Origin: Odontesthes bonariensis
Taxonomy: Eukaryota > Chordata > Actinopteri > Atheriniformes > Atherinopsidae
Direction of reading: 5' to 3'
DNA length: 64,000 nucleotides
Assembly: GCF_027942865.1 (NCBI RefSeq)
Contig: NC_134520.1
Location: forward strand, 6,087,501-6,151,500
Shown here in pieces: positions 1 through 11,131 of this stretch (its first letter is position 1; each line of letters starts with the position of its first letter). The notes beneath the pieces are model-generated. The model was not told the DNA's origin. It saw nothing but the letters and a program-made list of their open reading frames with translations, and made no database searches. Made by a program: the position numbers and the translations under genes.

Positions 1-66
1 CTGGTTAGGGACTTTTATGCTCGGCATCCCAACAACCCTGGTGGGTCGCCTGGGGGCTCCCGTTGA
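1..66 (+). pseudogene. C-terminal end of a Ty3/Gypsy-type pol polyprotein
   Basis: The frame is open from the first base and reads LVRDFYARHPNNPGGSPGGSR before a TGA at 64-66. A short basic tail rich in Pro, Gly and Ser just before a purine tract and LTR is how the integrase end of many fish Gypsy polyproteins looks. The rest of the element lies left of the window. The family is inferred from this tail and from the LTR that follows, not from a catalytic motif. Confidence 0.45.
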
Positions 67-77
67 AGGGGGGTTAC

Positions 78-430
78 TGTTATGGTCCCCTTGCCCTCTT
101 AGGTGCTGGCCCTCCTTCCTTGTGTTTTTCCTACTCTCACTCCTCCCTCTGTTTTATGTGTCTGTGGGCGTGAGCACCAACTCTGTGTACCCTCCCATAA
201 GCAGGCGTGGCTGCCCCAGTTTCTCCTGCACACCTGATCATCATCATTCATCTACCACAGTATTTAACCTGGACTCTCCTTCCACTCATCGCCTGATTGT
301 TAATCTACATTCTATGGTAGTGTGATCAAGGCCTCAAACTTTGGATCTTGTTTTTGACCTAACCTTGCCTGTTTTTTCATGTGTTTGATTCTCCTCTGCC
401 ACAGACCCAACTCCGGTGTGCCTGCTAACA
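78..430 (+). mobile_element. Probable 3' LTR of the Gypsy element
   Basis: A purine tract (AAGGGGGG, about 66-73) is followed by TGTTATGG at 78. The segment ends with CTAACA at 430, so the ends form the inverted pair TGTTA/TAACA expected of an LTR. It carries a TATA-like TATTTAA near 260. The length, about 353 bp, is normal for a fish Gypsy LTR. I could not confirm a target duplication because the left copy is outside the window. Confidence 0.5.
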
Positions 431-599
431 TTCATGCCAGGCGCGTAACTATAGCAGGTTCAGCCGCACCGGGGCCTGTGGCCGTTGCAGGGCTCGTTTA
501 TTCTCCACTGAGCTGTCATTCGGTGGAATTTCAGCACAACAAAATTCGGTACGCCCCTAATTCACGATGCAGGATTTATTCTACGCTCTCCCACAAATC

Positions 600-760
600 C
601 AGTGTTTCCCACACATAGACTAATTCGTGGCGGTGCGCCACAGATTAAACACCGGCCGCCACATATTGCGTTTCGTTATTATTATTTTTTTTAACGCTAT
701 TTAAAAAATACTCGTATTCGTTCAGCTACATTTCCTTGCTGCTCTCCCTCCGTCTCTCTG
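600..760 (+). mobile_element. hAT-like terminal fragment
   Basis: CAGTGTTTCCC at 600-610 followed by a GC-rich segment containing GTGGCGG and CGCCAC resembles the left end of hAT-type nonautonomous elements common in fish. No matching right terminus (GGGAAACACTG) was found nearby, so it is a truncated copy at best. The 431-600 stretch before it holds nothing I recognise. Confidence 0.3.
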
Positions 761-923
761 TCCCTCGCGTCTCTCTCGCATAGCCTACTCACACACACAG
801 CCCCTCCCCTCCGTGCTTCCCTGGAAGCTTGCTAGTCTCAGCGTCGCGTTAGATTAGCTCAAACGAAAGAATTCACGAAAGGTTGGTATCACGTGCACCT
901 TTATAAAATCACACATTAAAAAG

Positions 924-2235
924 ACCATACCATACCAACTTTATTTATAAAGCACTTAAAACACCCACAGGACCAAAGTGCTATACACAATCATAAAATA
1001 AAAGGGTCAAATATAAAAGCAGTACTAAAGTAATTAAAATGTAAACACAATAAAACGAAGTCAAACATCTCAGATTGTGCCAAAAGCCAAAGAAAAAAGA
1101 TGGGTCTTAAGTTGGGATTTAAAAACAACAAGTGAAGAGGCCTGTCTTATGTCCAAAGGAAGGTCATTCCATAGCTTGGGAGCTGCCACAGAAAAAGCAC
1201 GGTCCCCTCTGAGCTTGCGCTTTGTCTTTGGGACCCTGAGAAACAACTGGTCAGCTGACCTGAGAGAACGGGAGGGTGTGTAGGAATGTAGCAGCTCAGA
1301 CAGGTAAGGAGGGGCAAGGCCATTAAGAGCTTTAAAAGCAAATAAAAGGATTTTAAAATGAATCCTAAAATATAGTGGCAACCAGTGTAAAGAAACTAAA
1401 ACAGGGGAAATATGGTCAAATTTTCGTGTACCTGTTAAAAGTCGTGCAGCAGCATTCTGAACCCTCTGAAGCTGGGAAATGCATGAATCACTGACGCCTA
1501 TATATAGTGCATTACAGTAATCCAGCCATGAGGTCACAAATGCATGGATTGCTGTTTCAAAGTGCTGTCTAGGAAGAATGGGTTTAACTTTGGCTAGCTG
1601 CCTTAAGTGAAAAAAGCTGGATTTTACAACAGCTCTAATGTGAGCTTCCAGCTTAAGACCAGCATCCATCTTGACCCCTAAATTTGTAACAACCGGCTTG
1701 ACATACTGAGCCAAGGAGCAAGCATCGGACAGAGAGTCTTCATTGGAACTGCCAAAAATCACTACCTCTGTCTTATCTTCATTAAGTTTCAAGAAATTTA
1801 GGGCCATCCAGGCCTTCAAATCTTCCAGACATAAGAACAGAGAACGAAGGGAGGTGGAGTCTGCTTTCTTCAATGGTACGTAAATCTGTGTGTCATCCGC
1901 ATAACAATGAAAAGCAATCCCATATTTCTTAAAAACAGAACCAAGAGGAAGGAGGTACAACAAGAAGAGAAGAGGGCCTAGAACTGAGCCCTGTGGGACA
2001 CCACACGACAGTGGAGCAGAGGAGGACCTATGGCCATCAAGACAGACACAAAAAGTACGCTTGGCCAAATAAGATTTAAACCAATCTAGGGCTATATGAT
2101 CAATGCCCACCCACTGTTCCAAACGGGAAAGTAAAATTCTGTGATCAACTGTCGAAAGCAGCTGTTAGATCCAACAACACCAAGACAACACAGTCACCAG
2201 AATCAGTTGCTAAAAATATATCATTAAAAACTCTT
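924..2235 (-). mobile_element. 5'-truncated L2-type LINE
   Basis: The element reads on the minus strand. It contains the C-terminal part of a reverse transcriptase (separate entry) and ends, at low coordinates, in a 3' tail with a GTGCTTTATAAATAAAGTTGG-like signature and short GGTAT repeats at 924-940, the usual end of fish L2/CR1-clade LINEs. Upstream of the open frame (2123-2235) the RT reading continues but is broken. The 5' part, endonuclease and ORF1, is missing, as expected from incomplete reverse transcription. Confidence 0.8.
1070..2122 (-). CDS. LINE ORF2 reverse transcriptase, C-terminal half
   Basis: The open frame of 350 codons encodes reverse-transcriptase palm and thumb plus the LINE C-terminal region. 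Visible motifs in order are CGVPQGSVLGPLLF (about residues 40-53), the catalytic CYADDTQIY (about 73-81), FLKLNEDKTEVV (about 109-120), NLGVKMD, LDYCNAL and the late block SRSLRSADQL. The order and wording fit the L2/CR1 clade. The frame is uninterrupted, but the N-terminal fingers and the endonuclease are absent, so it cannot be an autonomous copy. The first Met is not a native start. Confidence 0.85.
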   Translation of the reverse strand: MEQWVGIDHIALDWFKSYLAKRTFCVCLDGHRSSSAPLSCGVPQGSVLGPLLFLLYLLPLGSVFKKYGIAFHCYADDTQIYVPLKKADSTSLRSLFLCLEDLKAWMALNFLKLNEDKTEVVIFGSSNEDSLSDACSLAQYVKPVVTNLGVKMDAGLKLEAHIRAVVKSSFFHLRQLAKVKPILPRQHFETAIHAFVTSWLDYCNALYIGVSDSCISQLQRVQNAAARLLTGTRKFDHISPVLVSLHWLPLYFRIHFKILLFAFKALNGLAPPYLSELLHSYTPSRSLRSADQLFLRVPKTKRKLRGDRAFSVAAPKLWNDLPLDIRQASSLVVFKSQLKTHLFSLAFGTI

Positions 2236-2639
2236 ACACTGAATGTTTACTGCTTCAATCCAGATGAGTATTGAAAAATATTTTCCGCGATTGAAAAAGA
2301 GATGTGTTGATGATGATCGAGGACCAGCCTGAACCGGAGGTATCAGTCTGAACCAGAGCTGAACAGTCCGACCAGTGTAATTAGCTATGTTATTCATTTG
2401 TTTACAATGAAGATGTGAATATCTGCAGAAAAGCCGCACCTGTGTCACCCACCGTGACACAGATTTCAACCTGTGCACCTGTCATACTTATTAGGTTCTC
2501 TTGAAGTCGTTTGAACATAAACATATAGCATTTTGTGGTGTTTGCTGCAACATAAGCTAATAAACTGCATGCACAAATGAGCTCATTTCCTTCCCTACAG
2601 TCATCTTTGTCTCTTCTCTGTTCAGCTTTGCTTCATTCA
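2236..2639. other. No recognisable feature
   Basis: This AT-rich spacer separates the antisense LINE from the Tc1 remnant. A short open frame on the minus strand (2224-2478) has no familiar motif and straddles the LINE edge, so I do not call it a gene. Confidence 0.4.
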
Positions 2640-4160
2640 CAGTCACGTGAAAAAGAAAGTACACCCTCTTTTAATTTTAAGGTTTTCTGGTCCCTCGGAA
2701 CCTCAAATAAAAAACACATGATTTTGTATACGGAATAACCACACATTTAAAAATAAGTAAGCCAAATTGCAAAACCATTGCTGTTTTCATATAAATTAAG
2801 AAGGTAAGTAGCAGCCAGGTGTTGTTTTTCAGATGCACTTGATTAATTGATCATTAGTAAGTTTGAGCACTCCGATAAAACCAAAGGTTTTGGTATGATT
2901 GTTTATCTGGACCATTCAGGTGTGTATTACGACTCTCTTAAACTGTATCTATGGCATTAAAACATGGAGGGCAGAATTTTTTTACAGCTCAACCAACACA
3001 AAACAGAAGTTTTAGTTATTGGTAATGAAGCCCAGAGAGATAAACTGTCAGCACATCTACAACTTCTGACAATGAATCCCTCTAAAACATTAAAAAATCT
3101 AGGCGCCATCTGACAGTTTTGAGCATCATGTTAAAAGTGTAACTAAGAAACTGTTTTTTATCACCTTAAGAATATTGCCAGAATACAACAGTTTCTCTCT
3201 CAAGCTGATGCACACACTTTAATTTCATCCAGAATTGATTACTGTAATGCTCTACTTTCTGACCTCCTTAAATTAAACTAATGCTTCCCTACAGCTACTC
3301 CAGAACTCAGCTGCACATGTTCTCACCAAGCCCAGAAAGAAAGCACATAGAATACCAGTTTTAAAGTCTCTGAATTGTTTTCCTGACAGCTTCAGAATAG
3401 ATTTTTGGCTCTTAATGGTATTATTCCTGACTATTTATCAGAACAGTTTTTATATTACGAGCCTGTTAGAACCCTCAGGTCTTCAGGCCAGGGTTTTTTT
3501 AATTGTTCCTCAAGTCAGAACTAAAACCCATTGTGAGACAACTTTCTATTATTATGGTCTACGTCTGTGGAACAGCCTTCCTGAAGACCTGAGGACAGCA
3601 GGTTAATGCCTTCAAAGCCAAACTAAAACCCACCATTTTTTCACCTGGCTTTTATTTGAATTGATTTTTACTTCTTCGCTTTTACTTCTGCTCACACCTT
3701 TTAACTTGTTTTAACTATAGAATATACTTTTTTTTTTTTACCCTCTTTTATTATTTAATGGGGGTTTTATACACAATTTTATTTATATATTGGGACTTTT
3801 TGGCACTTTGAGCTGCATAATAGTGCTATATAAATAATGTTTGTTTGATTAACACAAAAGAGGAGAGACATCAGCAACGACCTTAAAGAAGCAATTGTTG
3901 CTGCCCATCAATATGAAAAGGTTTATATGGCTATACCCAAACAATTTGGTGTCTATCATTCTACAGTGAAGAATTATTCTCAGTGGAAAATATTTAAGAC
4001 AATGGCCAATCTTCCCAGGAGTGGGCATCCGAGCAAGATCACTGCAATGTCAGACCAAGTAATGCCCAGACAAATCACAAAAAACACTCGAAAAAACAAA
4101 AAAAAACTATTGCAACACATCATCAGTAGGGTAAAACTAACTTGTCTCATGACGGTCTAA
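2640..4160 (+). mobile_element. Tc1-like transposon, left half, split by a LINE
   Basis: The left end carries the AGTACACCCTC-type terminal sequence typical of fish Tc1 elements. The leader runs to about 2935, is interrupted by a LINE fragment, and resumes at about 3849 with the transposase N-terminus: DISNDLKEAIVAAHQ, a helix-turn-helix region, TVKNY and NLPRSGHPSKI. In-frame reading is degraded (VISKQF-like motif reads AIPKQF) and stops at 4160. The DDE catalytic part and right TIR are missing. This is an old, dead copy. Confidence 0.75.
2936..3848 (+). mobile_element. Degenerate L2-type LINE fragment inserted in the Tc1 copy
   Basis: Reading across several stops and frameshifts gives LINE RT C-terminal phrases such as FLQLNQHKTEVLVIG, NPSKTLKNLG, SRIDYCNALL, VLTKPRKK and LWNSLPEDLR, in the right order. 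It ends with a GTGCTATATAAATAATG-type 3' tail just before 3848. Its position between the Tc1 leader and transposase shows that it inserted after the Tc1 copy. Confidence 0.75.
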
Positions 4161-5003
4161 ACCCTGCTCACGTTCCCTATTAGTGGGAATGAGCTGTTAA
4201 GGATCAGATGTGTTTTGTTTTTTTTACCATGTCCTGTTATATGATACTTTCAAACTGAAATAGAGTAGAGCAAATTTTCTTTTGCACATTATTGTATATT
4301 TATATTATGACAATTCTTTTAACAGACCTACATTTTTCTGTGGTCAAAGCCATCACAGGATGTCTGGAGGGTGGATGTTTGTTTTTTTTACTACAGACAG
4401 CTTTTGACATACTGTAATTCTGTAGACTTTGATACATCCATTGAAAATGCAATAAAAATGGTCTAAAACAAGGAAGAAAAAAAATGTGAGATCGGCTTAA
4501 TTCTGGCTAATCTTTCAAACGGCTAAATTCTCATATCATTCATGAGATTAATAAGATGATAAATTTAGTCAAGCACCAAGTTATGTGTTTATAGTAAAAA
4601 CATCAATTTGGAGTAATCAGCGTCCAGTACTGGTAGCTACTGCAAGTTCTTGCATTCACCCAAAAGGTTTCTACAGTGGATTTCCCAGATGGTTCTGTAA
4701 AACAAAATCATCTTGACTTGTCAGGTTAAGCTGTGCATAAAAGCTTTTCATATCTGGTTAAGAGATGATGATAAAAGAGCAACAGCTGTTAACAGAATGT
4801 GTCAGATACAGTTAAGATGTCCTTAATTAGGCTCATTATCAAGTTATAGGTACTATTGGTATATGCCTGTCAGTAAAAGGTTGCCTTTAAAACAAATTTA
4901 TTTTTGCCCTAAACAGGATTGTTTTTTTAACCCTATCCAAGTGTTGTTATTACCTAAACTCAACTGTTTAGTGACAAAATTTTATCGTAATGTGTTGTGC
5001 TTA
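4161..5003. other. AT-rich stretch without a recognised gene
   Basis: No open frame with familiar motifs, no tRNA and no clear repeat ends were seen here. It lies between the Tc1 half and the palindromic element. Confidence 0.4.
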
Positions 5004-6284
5004 CAGTGCACAGTGAAAATGAGTACACCCCTGTTGAAAAGTAACATTTTGAACAATATTTTAATACACACACAAGTTATTCCCAAAACGTGCATAGAGT
5101 AAGTTTAATACAACATCTGTTCAGCTTACAACAGAAAAGAAAGGTCAATAATATAACTTAAATGACATATTTGTCCATTTTTGTGAAATTATGCTGGTGC
5201 AAAAGTGAGTACACCCCTATGTTAAACTCCCTGAGAATGGGCCGTGTTGGCCCGAAATGTCATGAAATGAAAAGGCATTAAAAGGGAGGTCATCGTTGTG
5301 CGTTTCATCCTTGCCTTACATTGAAATTTTACATTTTGAGTCTGCACCAGGCTAAAAGAGACGTGTGTGAGATTTGACTGAAATCCTATGGAGAGTATCA
5401 TGATCTGCTTCAGTAGTCACAGTACATGTTGACAAGCATGTTTCTTTTGGTGAAATTCAGCTTCCTACTGTTGATGGCATCCATACAGCCCCAAACCATG
5501 TCACTCCCACTACTATGCTTGACTTTAAGCATGGGGCACTTTTCTTTGTACAAATCACTTTTTACCACCACACATGCTTGACACCATCGAAAGCAAATTT
5601 GTTTATCATTGTCTCATCAGAGACAAACAAACTAAGGATATGGATTGCTGGAACCATGTCCTGTGATCTGATGACACCAAGATGAACAAATTTGCTTTCG
5701 ATGGTGTCAAGCCTGTGTGGTGGTAAAAAGTGATTTGTACAAAGAAAAGTGCCCCATGCTTAAAGTCAAGCATAGTAGTGGGAGTGACATGGTTTGGGGC
5801 TGTATGGATGCCATCAACAGTAGGAAGCTGAATTTCACCAAAAGAAACATGCTTGTCAACATGTACTGTGACTACTGAAGGAGATCATGATACTCTCCAT
5901 AGGATTTCAGTCAAATCTCACACACGTCTCTTTTAGCCTGGTGCAGACTCAAAATGTAAAATTTCAATGTAAGGCAAGGATGAAACGCACAACGATGACC
6001 TCCCTTTTAATGCCTTTTCATTTCATGACATTTCGGGCCAACACGGCCCATTCTCAGGGAGTTTAACATAGGGGTGTACTCACTTTTGCACCAGCATAAT
6101 TTCACAAAAATGGACAAATATGTCATTTAAGTTATATTATTGACCTTTCTTTTCTGTTGTAAGCTGAACAGATGTTGTATTAAACTTACTCTATGCACGT
6201 TTTGGGAATAACTTGTGTGTGTATTAAAATATTGTTCAAAATGTTACTTTTCAACAGGGGTGTACTCATTTTCACTGTGCACTG
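5004..6284. mobile_element. Tc1-derived foldback element: near-perfect 1.28 kb palindrome
   Basis: The element begins CAGTGCACAGTG and ends CACTGTGCACTG, flanked on both sides by TA, the Tc1 target. The two arms (about 5004-5612 and 5676-6284) are reverse complements over some 609 bp with few mismatches, around a loop of roughly 60 bp. The inner part of the right arm still reads as Tc1 transposase (DDTKMNKFAFDGVK, then a region like MVWGC), so the palindrome contains duplicated transposase sequence as well as TIRs. It has no intact gene and must rely on transposase in trans. Confidence 0.85.
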
Positions 6285-6655
6285 TATGTGTAACTATGGT
6301 AACCAGCAAAATACAGTCCAAGAGGGTAGTGACCACGTTGTAACAGTTCTACATATGTTGTACTTGAACATGCGTCATGAACGCATGAATAATTGCACCG
6401 CAGGAGTCGTTATCCCTTAATTTAGATGGCATAAAATGTAGGAATGAAAAGGGATTATTTATCCTAACTTAGGCAAAATTGGCCTAAGTTTAGGCACCAA
6501 ATATGTAGTTTGTTTTGTTTCTTTCAAGACAGAATATCACAGTTCAAAATATTTTTCAACTTACAATCAAAAACTGACAACTTTGAGAATTCAACAACAG
6601 CCCAGATATGTGCAGTCATAAATGGGCTGCAGCGTGATGCTTCATATTGGTTCAA
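6285..6655. other. No recognisable feature
   Basis: Short stretch between two repeats, without an open frame I can assign. Confidence 0.35.
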
Positions 6656-6659
6656 GTGT

Positions 6660-7235
6660 AAGTGGCTGTCAGGGGGGTTGGCTGCGAGGCGTAGAAGGAC
6701 ACGGATGCGGACTTCAGAGGTAAAAAGCAAAACTGATTTATTATTTTAAAAAAAAACAAAGTTAACACAAAGCACGGCTGAGCCGGATGACAAAAAACTT
6801 AACTGTGGAAAAACAAAACATTACTATGGCTAAGAAAAAACAAAGAACTTGACTTGACATGAAATACTTAACTTGGCATGAAGGATATTGACGGGTATAA
6901 GACAGGTAGGACCTGGCAAACACAATGAGGAAACCTGGAAACTAAATACTGACTGAGTGATAGGTGAGTGAGTGTAGCTGAGGGGAAAAACAGGTGAAGT
7001 GAATGAAGGTGATGGCAAAGCAACAGAAACTATGGGGAAAACATGGCTAAACTAAATACCGGACCTCGACTAGAAAACCGGACCTGGACTAGAAAACTAA
7101 GGCATGAGGGAAAACTAAAACATGGCAAAACTAAAAACTGAACATGGACTTAAAAACTAAGACATGATTAACACATAATAAAACACCAAACTAAAAACAT
7201 GGGGGAAAATCCCATGGGCGTGACTGTGGCACTTA
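6660..7235. repeat. Interspersed repeat with degenerate AAAACTAAAACATGG tandem core
   Basis: The segment runs from a GTGGCTGTCAGGGGGG motif to CGTGACTGTGGCACTT. Between 7030 and 7200 it repeats variants of ACTAGAAAACCGGACCTGG and AAAACTAAAACATGG. Repeats built this way are widespread in fish genomes. I cannot assign it to a class with certainty; it codes for nothing visible. Confidence 0.4.
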
Positions 7236-7555
7236 TAGTCACCTGCATTATACTGCAGTCGGAGGGCTCTCAGTTTAAAGATTCATGGAGCTATTAGTAC
7301 GGGGGAGCTAATCAGCCGTGACTCACAAGGTAATGTGGTAGTCAGCCATTGAGAATGTTAATATAAAAATGTGTTTGAGAATTGTTTTAGAAGTTCGAGA
7401 TCAATACAGCATACGTTACAACACAGAGATCCCAGAAAATAGTAAAAGTTGGCAACACCCAAATAAGACAAAACAGATCTCTTTTTTGCCTTAGTTATAA
7501 CTGATAAACCAGCCTTTTCACTGGTACAGGTGCATTAATGATGGCTACAGTATAT
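7236..7555. other. No recognisable feature
   Basis: Unassigned spacer before the next TIR element. Confidence 0.35.
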
Positions 7556-8564
7556 TTAAAGCTGCGGTCGGCAACTTTTTTTTAGTCATATTAGCTTGAA
7601 CTGTCATGGGATTCTGGAAGTAGAATATTAAATAGGCTGTTTAGGAAAAATAACGAAATCTGTAAATCCCTCTGAAGCCTGTAATCATGCTTGCAAAAAC
7701 CGAGCGCTCCGGGCTGTTTTTAACCAATCAAGTAAGTGTGGAGGAATCCTACCTGTCAATCACAGCTTGTGCACACGCTACTGAGCGTGAGTCTGCCCCA
7801 GCTTGTGTGCGCTCACACTGGTGTGAACTCACGTGCACAACCTCGTCCACAGAGGGGGAGGGGTTTGGGGGGCGATTCGGAGCTTGTTAGAGGTTGGGGG
7901 AGGGACCTGAAAGTTGTATCAGTTCGAATTTTCCTAGCCTGGGCGAAAGCCGACTGTTGACTCCGTCAAACAGTCTGGAAAAACCCAAGATGAATCCGTT
8001 TCCATGGAGGGTGAGACTTTACTCAGTAACTTAAATTCATTGGAGTTCCCTTAACCAATCAGTAATGTTTAGAAAGGACGTAGGTTATGCGCCGAGGTTC
8101 ATGCTTGCTCGCGAATCACGCTTCCCACATCCGCTTTCATTATACCAGTACCATTTGATAAATCAAACTTTTCCCAAAGCCAGTTGGAAGGAGAGCTACG
8201 ACATCCTTGCCACTAACAAAATTGACAAGGCATTCCTCTTGCTCTCGTTTTAATTGTGTAATGCTCTCCAGAGTTGAGACAACTTCATGGATAGCTTCTA
8301 GCGTTCTTCCGTCGCCATGTTTATTTCCGCTGCGGTTGAACTACAATTATATGAACTACAATGGACTCCGCGCGTGAGTTCTGCGTCACCACTCGCAACT
8401 GTTTGCTGATTGGCAAAACACTGAGCGAACCGAGGTAGGGGGATTTGGCCAGACTATGTGCGGAGCCAAAATCTTTGGGCGGAAGTACGTAGGATGGTGT
8501 CGCCAGGCTAGAATTTTCCGACTTTAGACTCGGAATTTTGAAAACCTGCCGATGGCAGCTTTAA
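7556..8564. mobile_element. Nonautonomous DNA transposon with TTAAAGCTGC termini
   Basis: The left end reads TTAAAGCTGCGGTCGGCA and the right end, inverted, reads TTAAAGCTGCCATCGGCA, about 1 kb apart. The TTAA at each border could be a piggyBac-type target site or part of the TIR. Internal open frames are short and unlike any transposase. The same termini occur at 55576 and 62134 in rab6b intron 5. Confidence 0.6.
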
Positions 8565-10264
8565 GGAAGATTCTGTGTTTGTACGTTTGGGTTCACTGTT
8601 GTGGCTTATTGGAACACTTTAACGAAGCCCCAGCCACGAAAAACAACTAAGTTGTTTTTTGTTTTTTTTTCTCAGTTCAAGATCATCATATACATTTTTT
8701 TACACTGAGTATTAAGATGTCAGATAACTACAGAAGCAGTGTTGCAGCTTTGCAGAGTGACAAAGTGCTTGTGCACAACTGTAGGAAGAGCACTGAATCC
8801 CTCAAGTGAGTCAGCAGGCAAAGCAATCCTGCCCACCAAAACCAGTTACTTGAGTATTTAGGGGTCTTACTGCTGATGCCAGAAGCCATTAAGGCAACAA
8901 GCAATGTTATTTATACATTAACAATTTAGCGACAAATACCAGTTTTCCTCTAAACCTCTACAAAATGGAGAACAAATAGAGACAACCAGCAGGGACTCTT
9001 TTCATTTTACAAACTAGTTTCTACAGCTTGCGACAGCAGCCATTTGTTGCTGACTCTCCTCAGGTCCAACATGTCACCCTCTGGTTCCAGCCTTCCACAC
9101 CTTCTCTTGACTTTCTGCCTTCTTGACCTTCTCTCCTACCCCAAACCTCCAGGTCTACAGTTTACCACAGGGCCCCGAGCCTTCAACCACCCATTCCCAG
9201 GCCCTAAGTTTGACCCCACCAGGCCTGAATGTTCTACCCTGGGTCTGACATCCATCTTCAAAGTTTTGGTGTCTTCCTGTTCACTCAGATATAAAAGGGA
9301 CAGCCTTGGCCCCTACACCCTGCAGCTTGGTAGAAAAACTAAGCAGTGGCTTTGAGAGAAACAGGGTTGTCCAAACCTTGACATATGAGAACTACTGAGG
9401 AAAAACACAAAATGTGGGCATTGAATTAGAAATACTACATCTAATGGAAGTATATGAATGTGTACATTCACAGTAAAAAAAATAAAGAATGATTACAAGA
9501 AAACATGAACAATATTCAGCCTAACAATGGCCTTATATTATAGTTAATTTATGTGTATTTTAAGTTATTTGGTCAGCACCCATGAAATGAGTCAAAATAT
9601 TATATATTCCTGCATTTAAAGTTCAGATTTTAGTATCTCCTAAAAGTATTTTTCTTAATTACACTAAAATTTGTGAAATAATCCCCCCATGATCCCACAT
9701 CTAAGTTCTGCCTGTGTCTAACACTAAGGAGACACAGTACAAACCTGTTATTTAGTCATATATATATATAGAGAGAGAGAGGTGTGTGTGTGTGTGTTTT
9801 CACCTCTTACATTTGGAGAGTGACTTGAAAAATTGTTAGAGAAGTCGCCTGAGGGATTTTCCAATCTATACATACAGCTGGCAGTGGTTCCGCTTTTATT
9901 TTTTTTTATTTTGCATGTCGATCATGTTAGACTAGGTTCTGTATGCAAATCACAATAGTAAGACTGGTCAAATCTGGAATGAATTACTCTACAGATGATA
10001 CGGAATCTTTAAAGGCAATTTGTTGTTTGTGAAACCTTTCTTCATCTCAAATTTCATAGAAATCCTCGTCTTACCATGACATTCTTTATTTGCATCAAGA
10101 TCTTCTGTTTCTCACAAAAGTTCATTCATTCTAGTTTTTAATTATTTAGGAGATTCTTTATATCTTGGTAATTTAATTTGTCTTCTTTTCATTTTCTTTT
10201 ATCTAAAAAGAGTGATTATTCTCTCACATAAGCTTGCTGTTCCCCAGTAAATAGCCTTTACAAA
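8565..10264. other. Gene-free stretch with one microsatellite
   Basis: No gene is recognised. An open frame at 9044-9355 is proline-rich without motifs. The compound microsatellite at 9758-9797 is listed separately. Confidence 0.4.
9758..9797 (+). repeat. Compound microsatellite (TA)n(GA)n(GT)n
   Basis: Consecutive runs of TA, GA and GT dinucleotides are directly visible. Confidence 0.95.
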
Positions 10265-10283
10265 TCTAAGGCCTGATATAGTC

Positions 10284-10574
10284 TTGTGGTCTAGGAGTAG
10301 AATGAGAGTCTATTTCATAGAGCTGACTGTTCCTTGGGAGGAATTAATAGCAGAAGCATATGAAAGGAAAAAGCTTAGGTATTTGGAGTTGGGGCCAGAA
10401 GCAGAGCAGTGGGGATGGAAAGTTAGGATAGGTCCAGTGGAAGTAGGATGTAGAGGATTTGTTGCAAAGTCTACTGTCTCATTGTTGAGGGAGCTGGGTG
10501 TAAGTGGACAGAGTGTGAGGAAAATAGTGAAGGAAGTGTCAGATGAGGCAGTAAAGTCCAGTCAGTGGATTTAG
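10284..10574 (+). pseudogene. C-terminal domain of a retroelement polyprotein (class uncertain)
   Basis: The frame encodes ELTVPWEELIAEAYERKK, then GWKVRIGPVEVGCRGFVAKS, then a helix with LLRELGV. I know this arrangement from the extreme C-terminus of long RT-bearing proteins in fish and other animals, where it ends in a Trp-rich basic tail. The acidic and lysine positions (E-x-T-V-P-W-E ... E-x-x-x-R-K) could be a restriction-type nuclease core, which is inference. The frame ends SSQWI followed by TAG, and continues IRRNN after it, so the stop looks like a TGG-to-TAG mutation. The RT itself is not upstream here. Confidence 0.45.
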
Positions 10575-10749
10575 ATTAGAAGAAACAATAGTAGCCGGAG
10601 GCCCAGCAGGGGGAGTACTTAGGGTAAACAGACTCTTGGAAGAAGCAAGGAAGAAATCCAGGATATTTAAGTGGAGGGTGTGGCCCATTTGAGCCCTTTG
10701 AAACCAGGTGGCCATTTTAGGTGAGTTGGCCTGTATGGCCTTGTTTTTG

Positions 10750-11035
10750 TTGCCATTTTTAGTGATTGTACGACTGTTTAGGTGAGTTTGTCTGCTGAAT
10801 CTGCTAGTGTATCTTGTCATGCCTCCACCTCTGGCACCCTCTATACTTTCATTACCCCCTACCCGAACCAGGGTTTGAATCCCATTCCTACTTATCTTTA
10901 CCTTTTCTATTTCTACCCCTTACCCGAACTAGGGTTTGTACCCCCGCTATGACTGGTGTGCAGTTGGTGAGAGGCTGGGGTAGTTTGTGGTTGGAAAAAA
11001 AAAAAGATGGTTGTTGTGGTGTGAGGAGCAGTGAT
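10750..11035 (+). repeat. Repeat unit P, inverted copy at 11838-12135
   Basis: It contains two imperfect internal copies of a CCCGAACCAGGGTTTGAATCCC-like phrase (about 10860 and 10922). Its reverse complement recurs at 11838-12135 and again in part at 12151-12303. It probably belongs to the 3' non-coding region of the retroelement whose protein end lies at 10284-10574. Confidence 0.7.
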
Positions 11036-11131
11036 GGCTGGCATTAGGGGAGTAACTCTGGGACGCCAGTAATCACTGTCTAGCCTCCTGGAGATGTTGT
11101 GGACCCAACTAGATGAAACACTGATGAAAGG

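Noticed and set aside
9044-9355. 103-codon open frame
   Set aside because: Proline- and leucine-rich with no known motif, splice context or repeat family; chance frame more likely.
10860-10875. GGTTTGAATCCC phrases resembling a tRNA B box, hinting at a SINE
   Set aside because: No A box or tRNA-like fold precedes them at the right distance, and the phrase recurs in a non-tRNA repeat unit.
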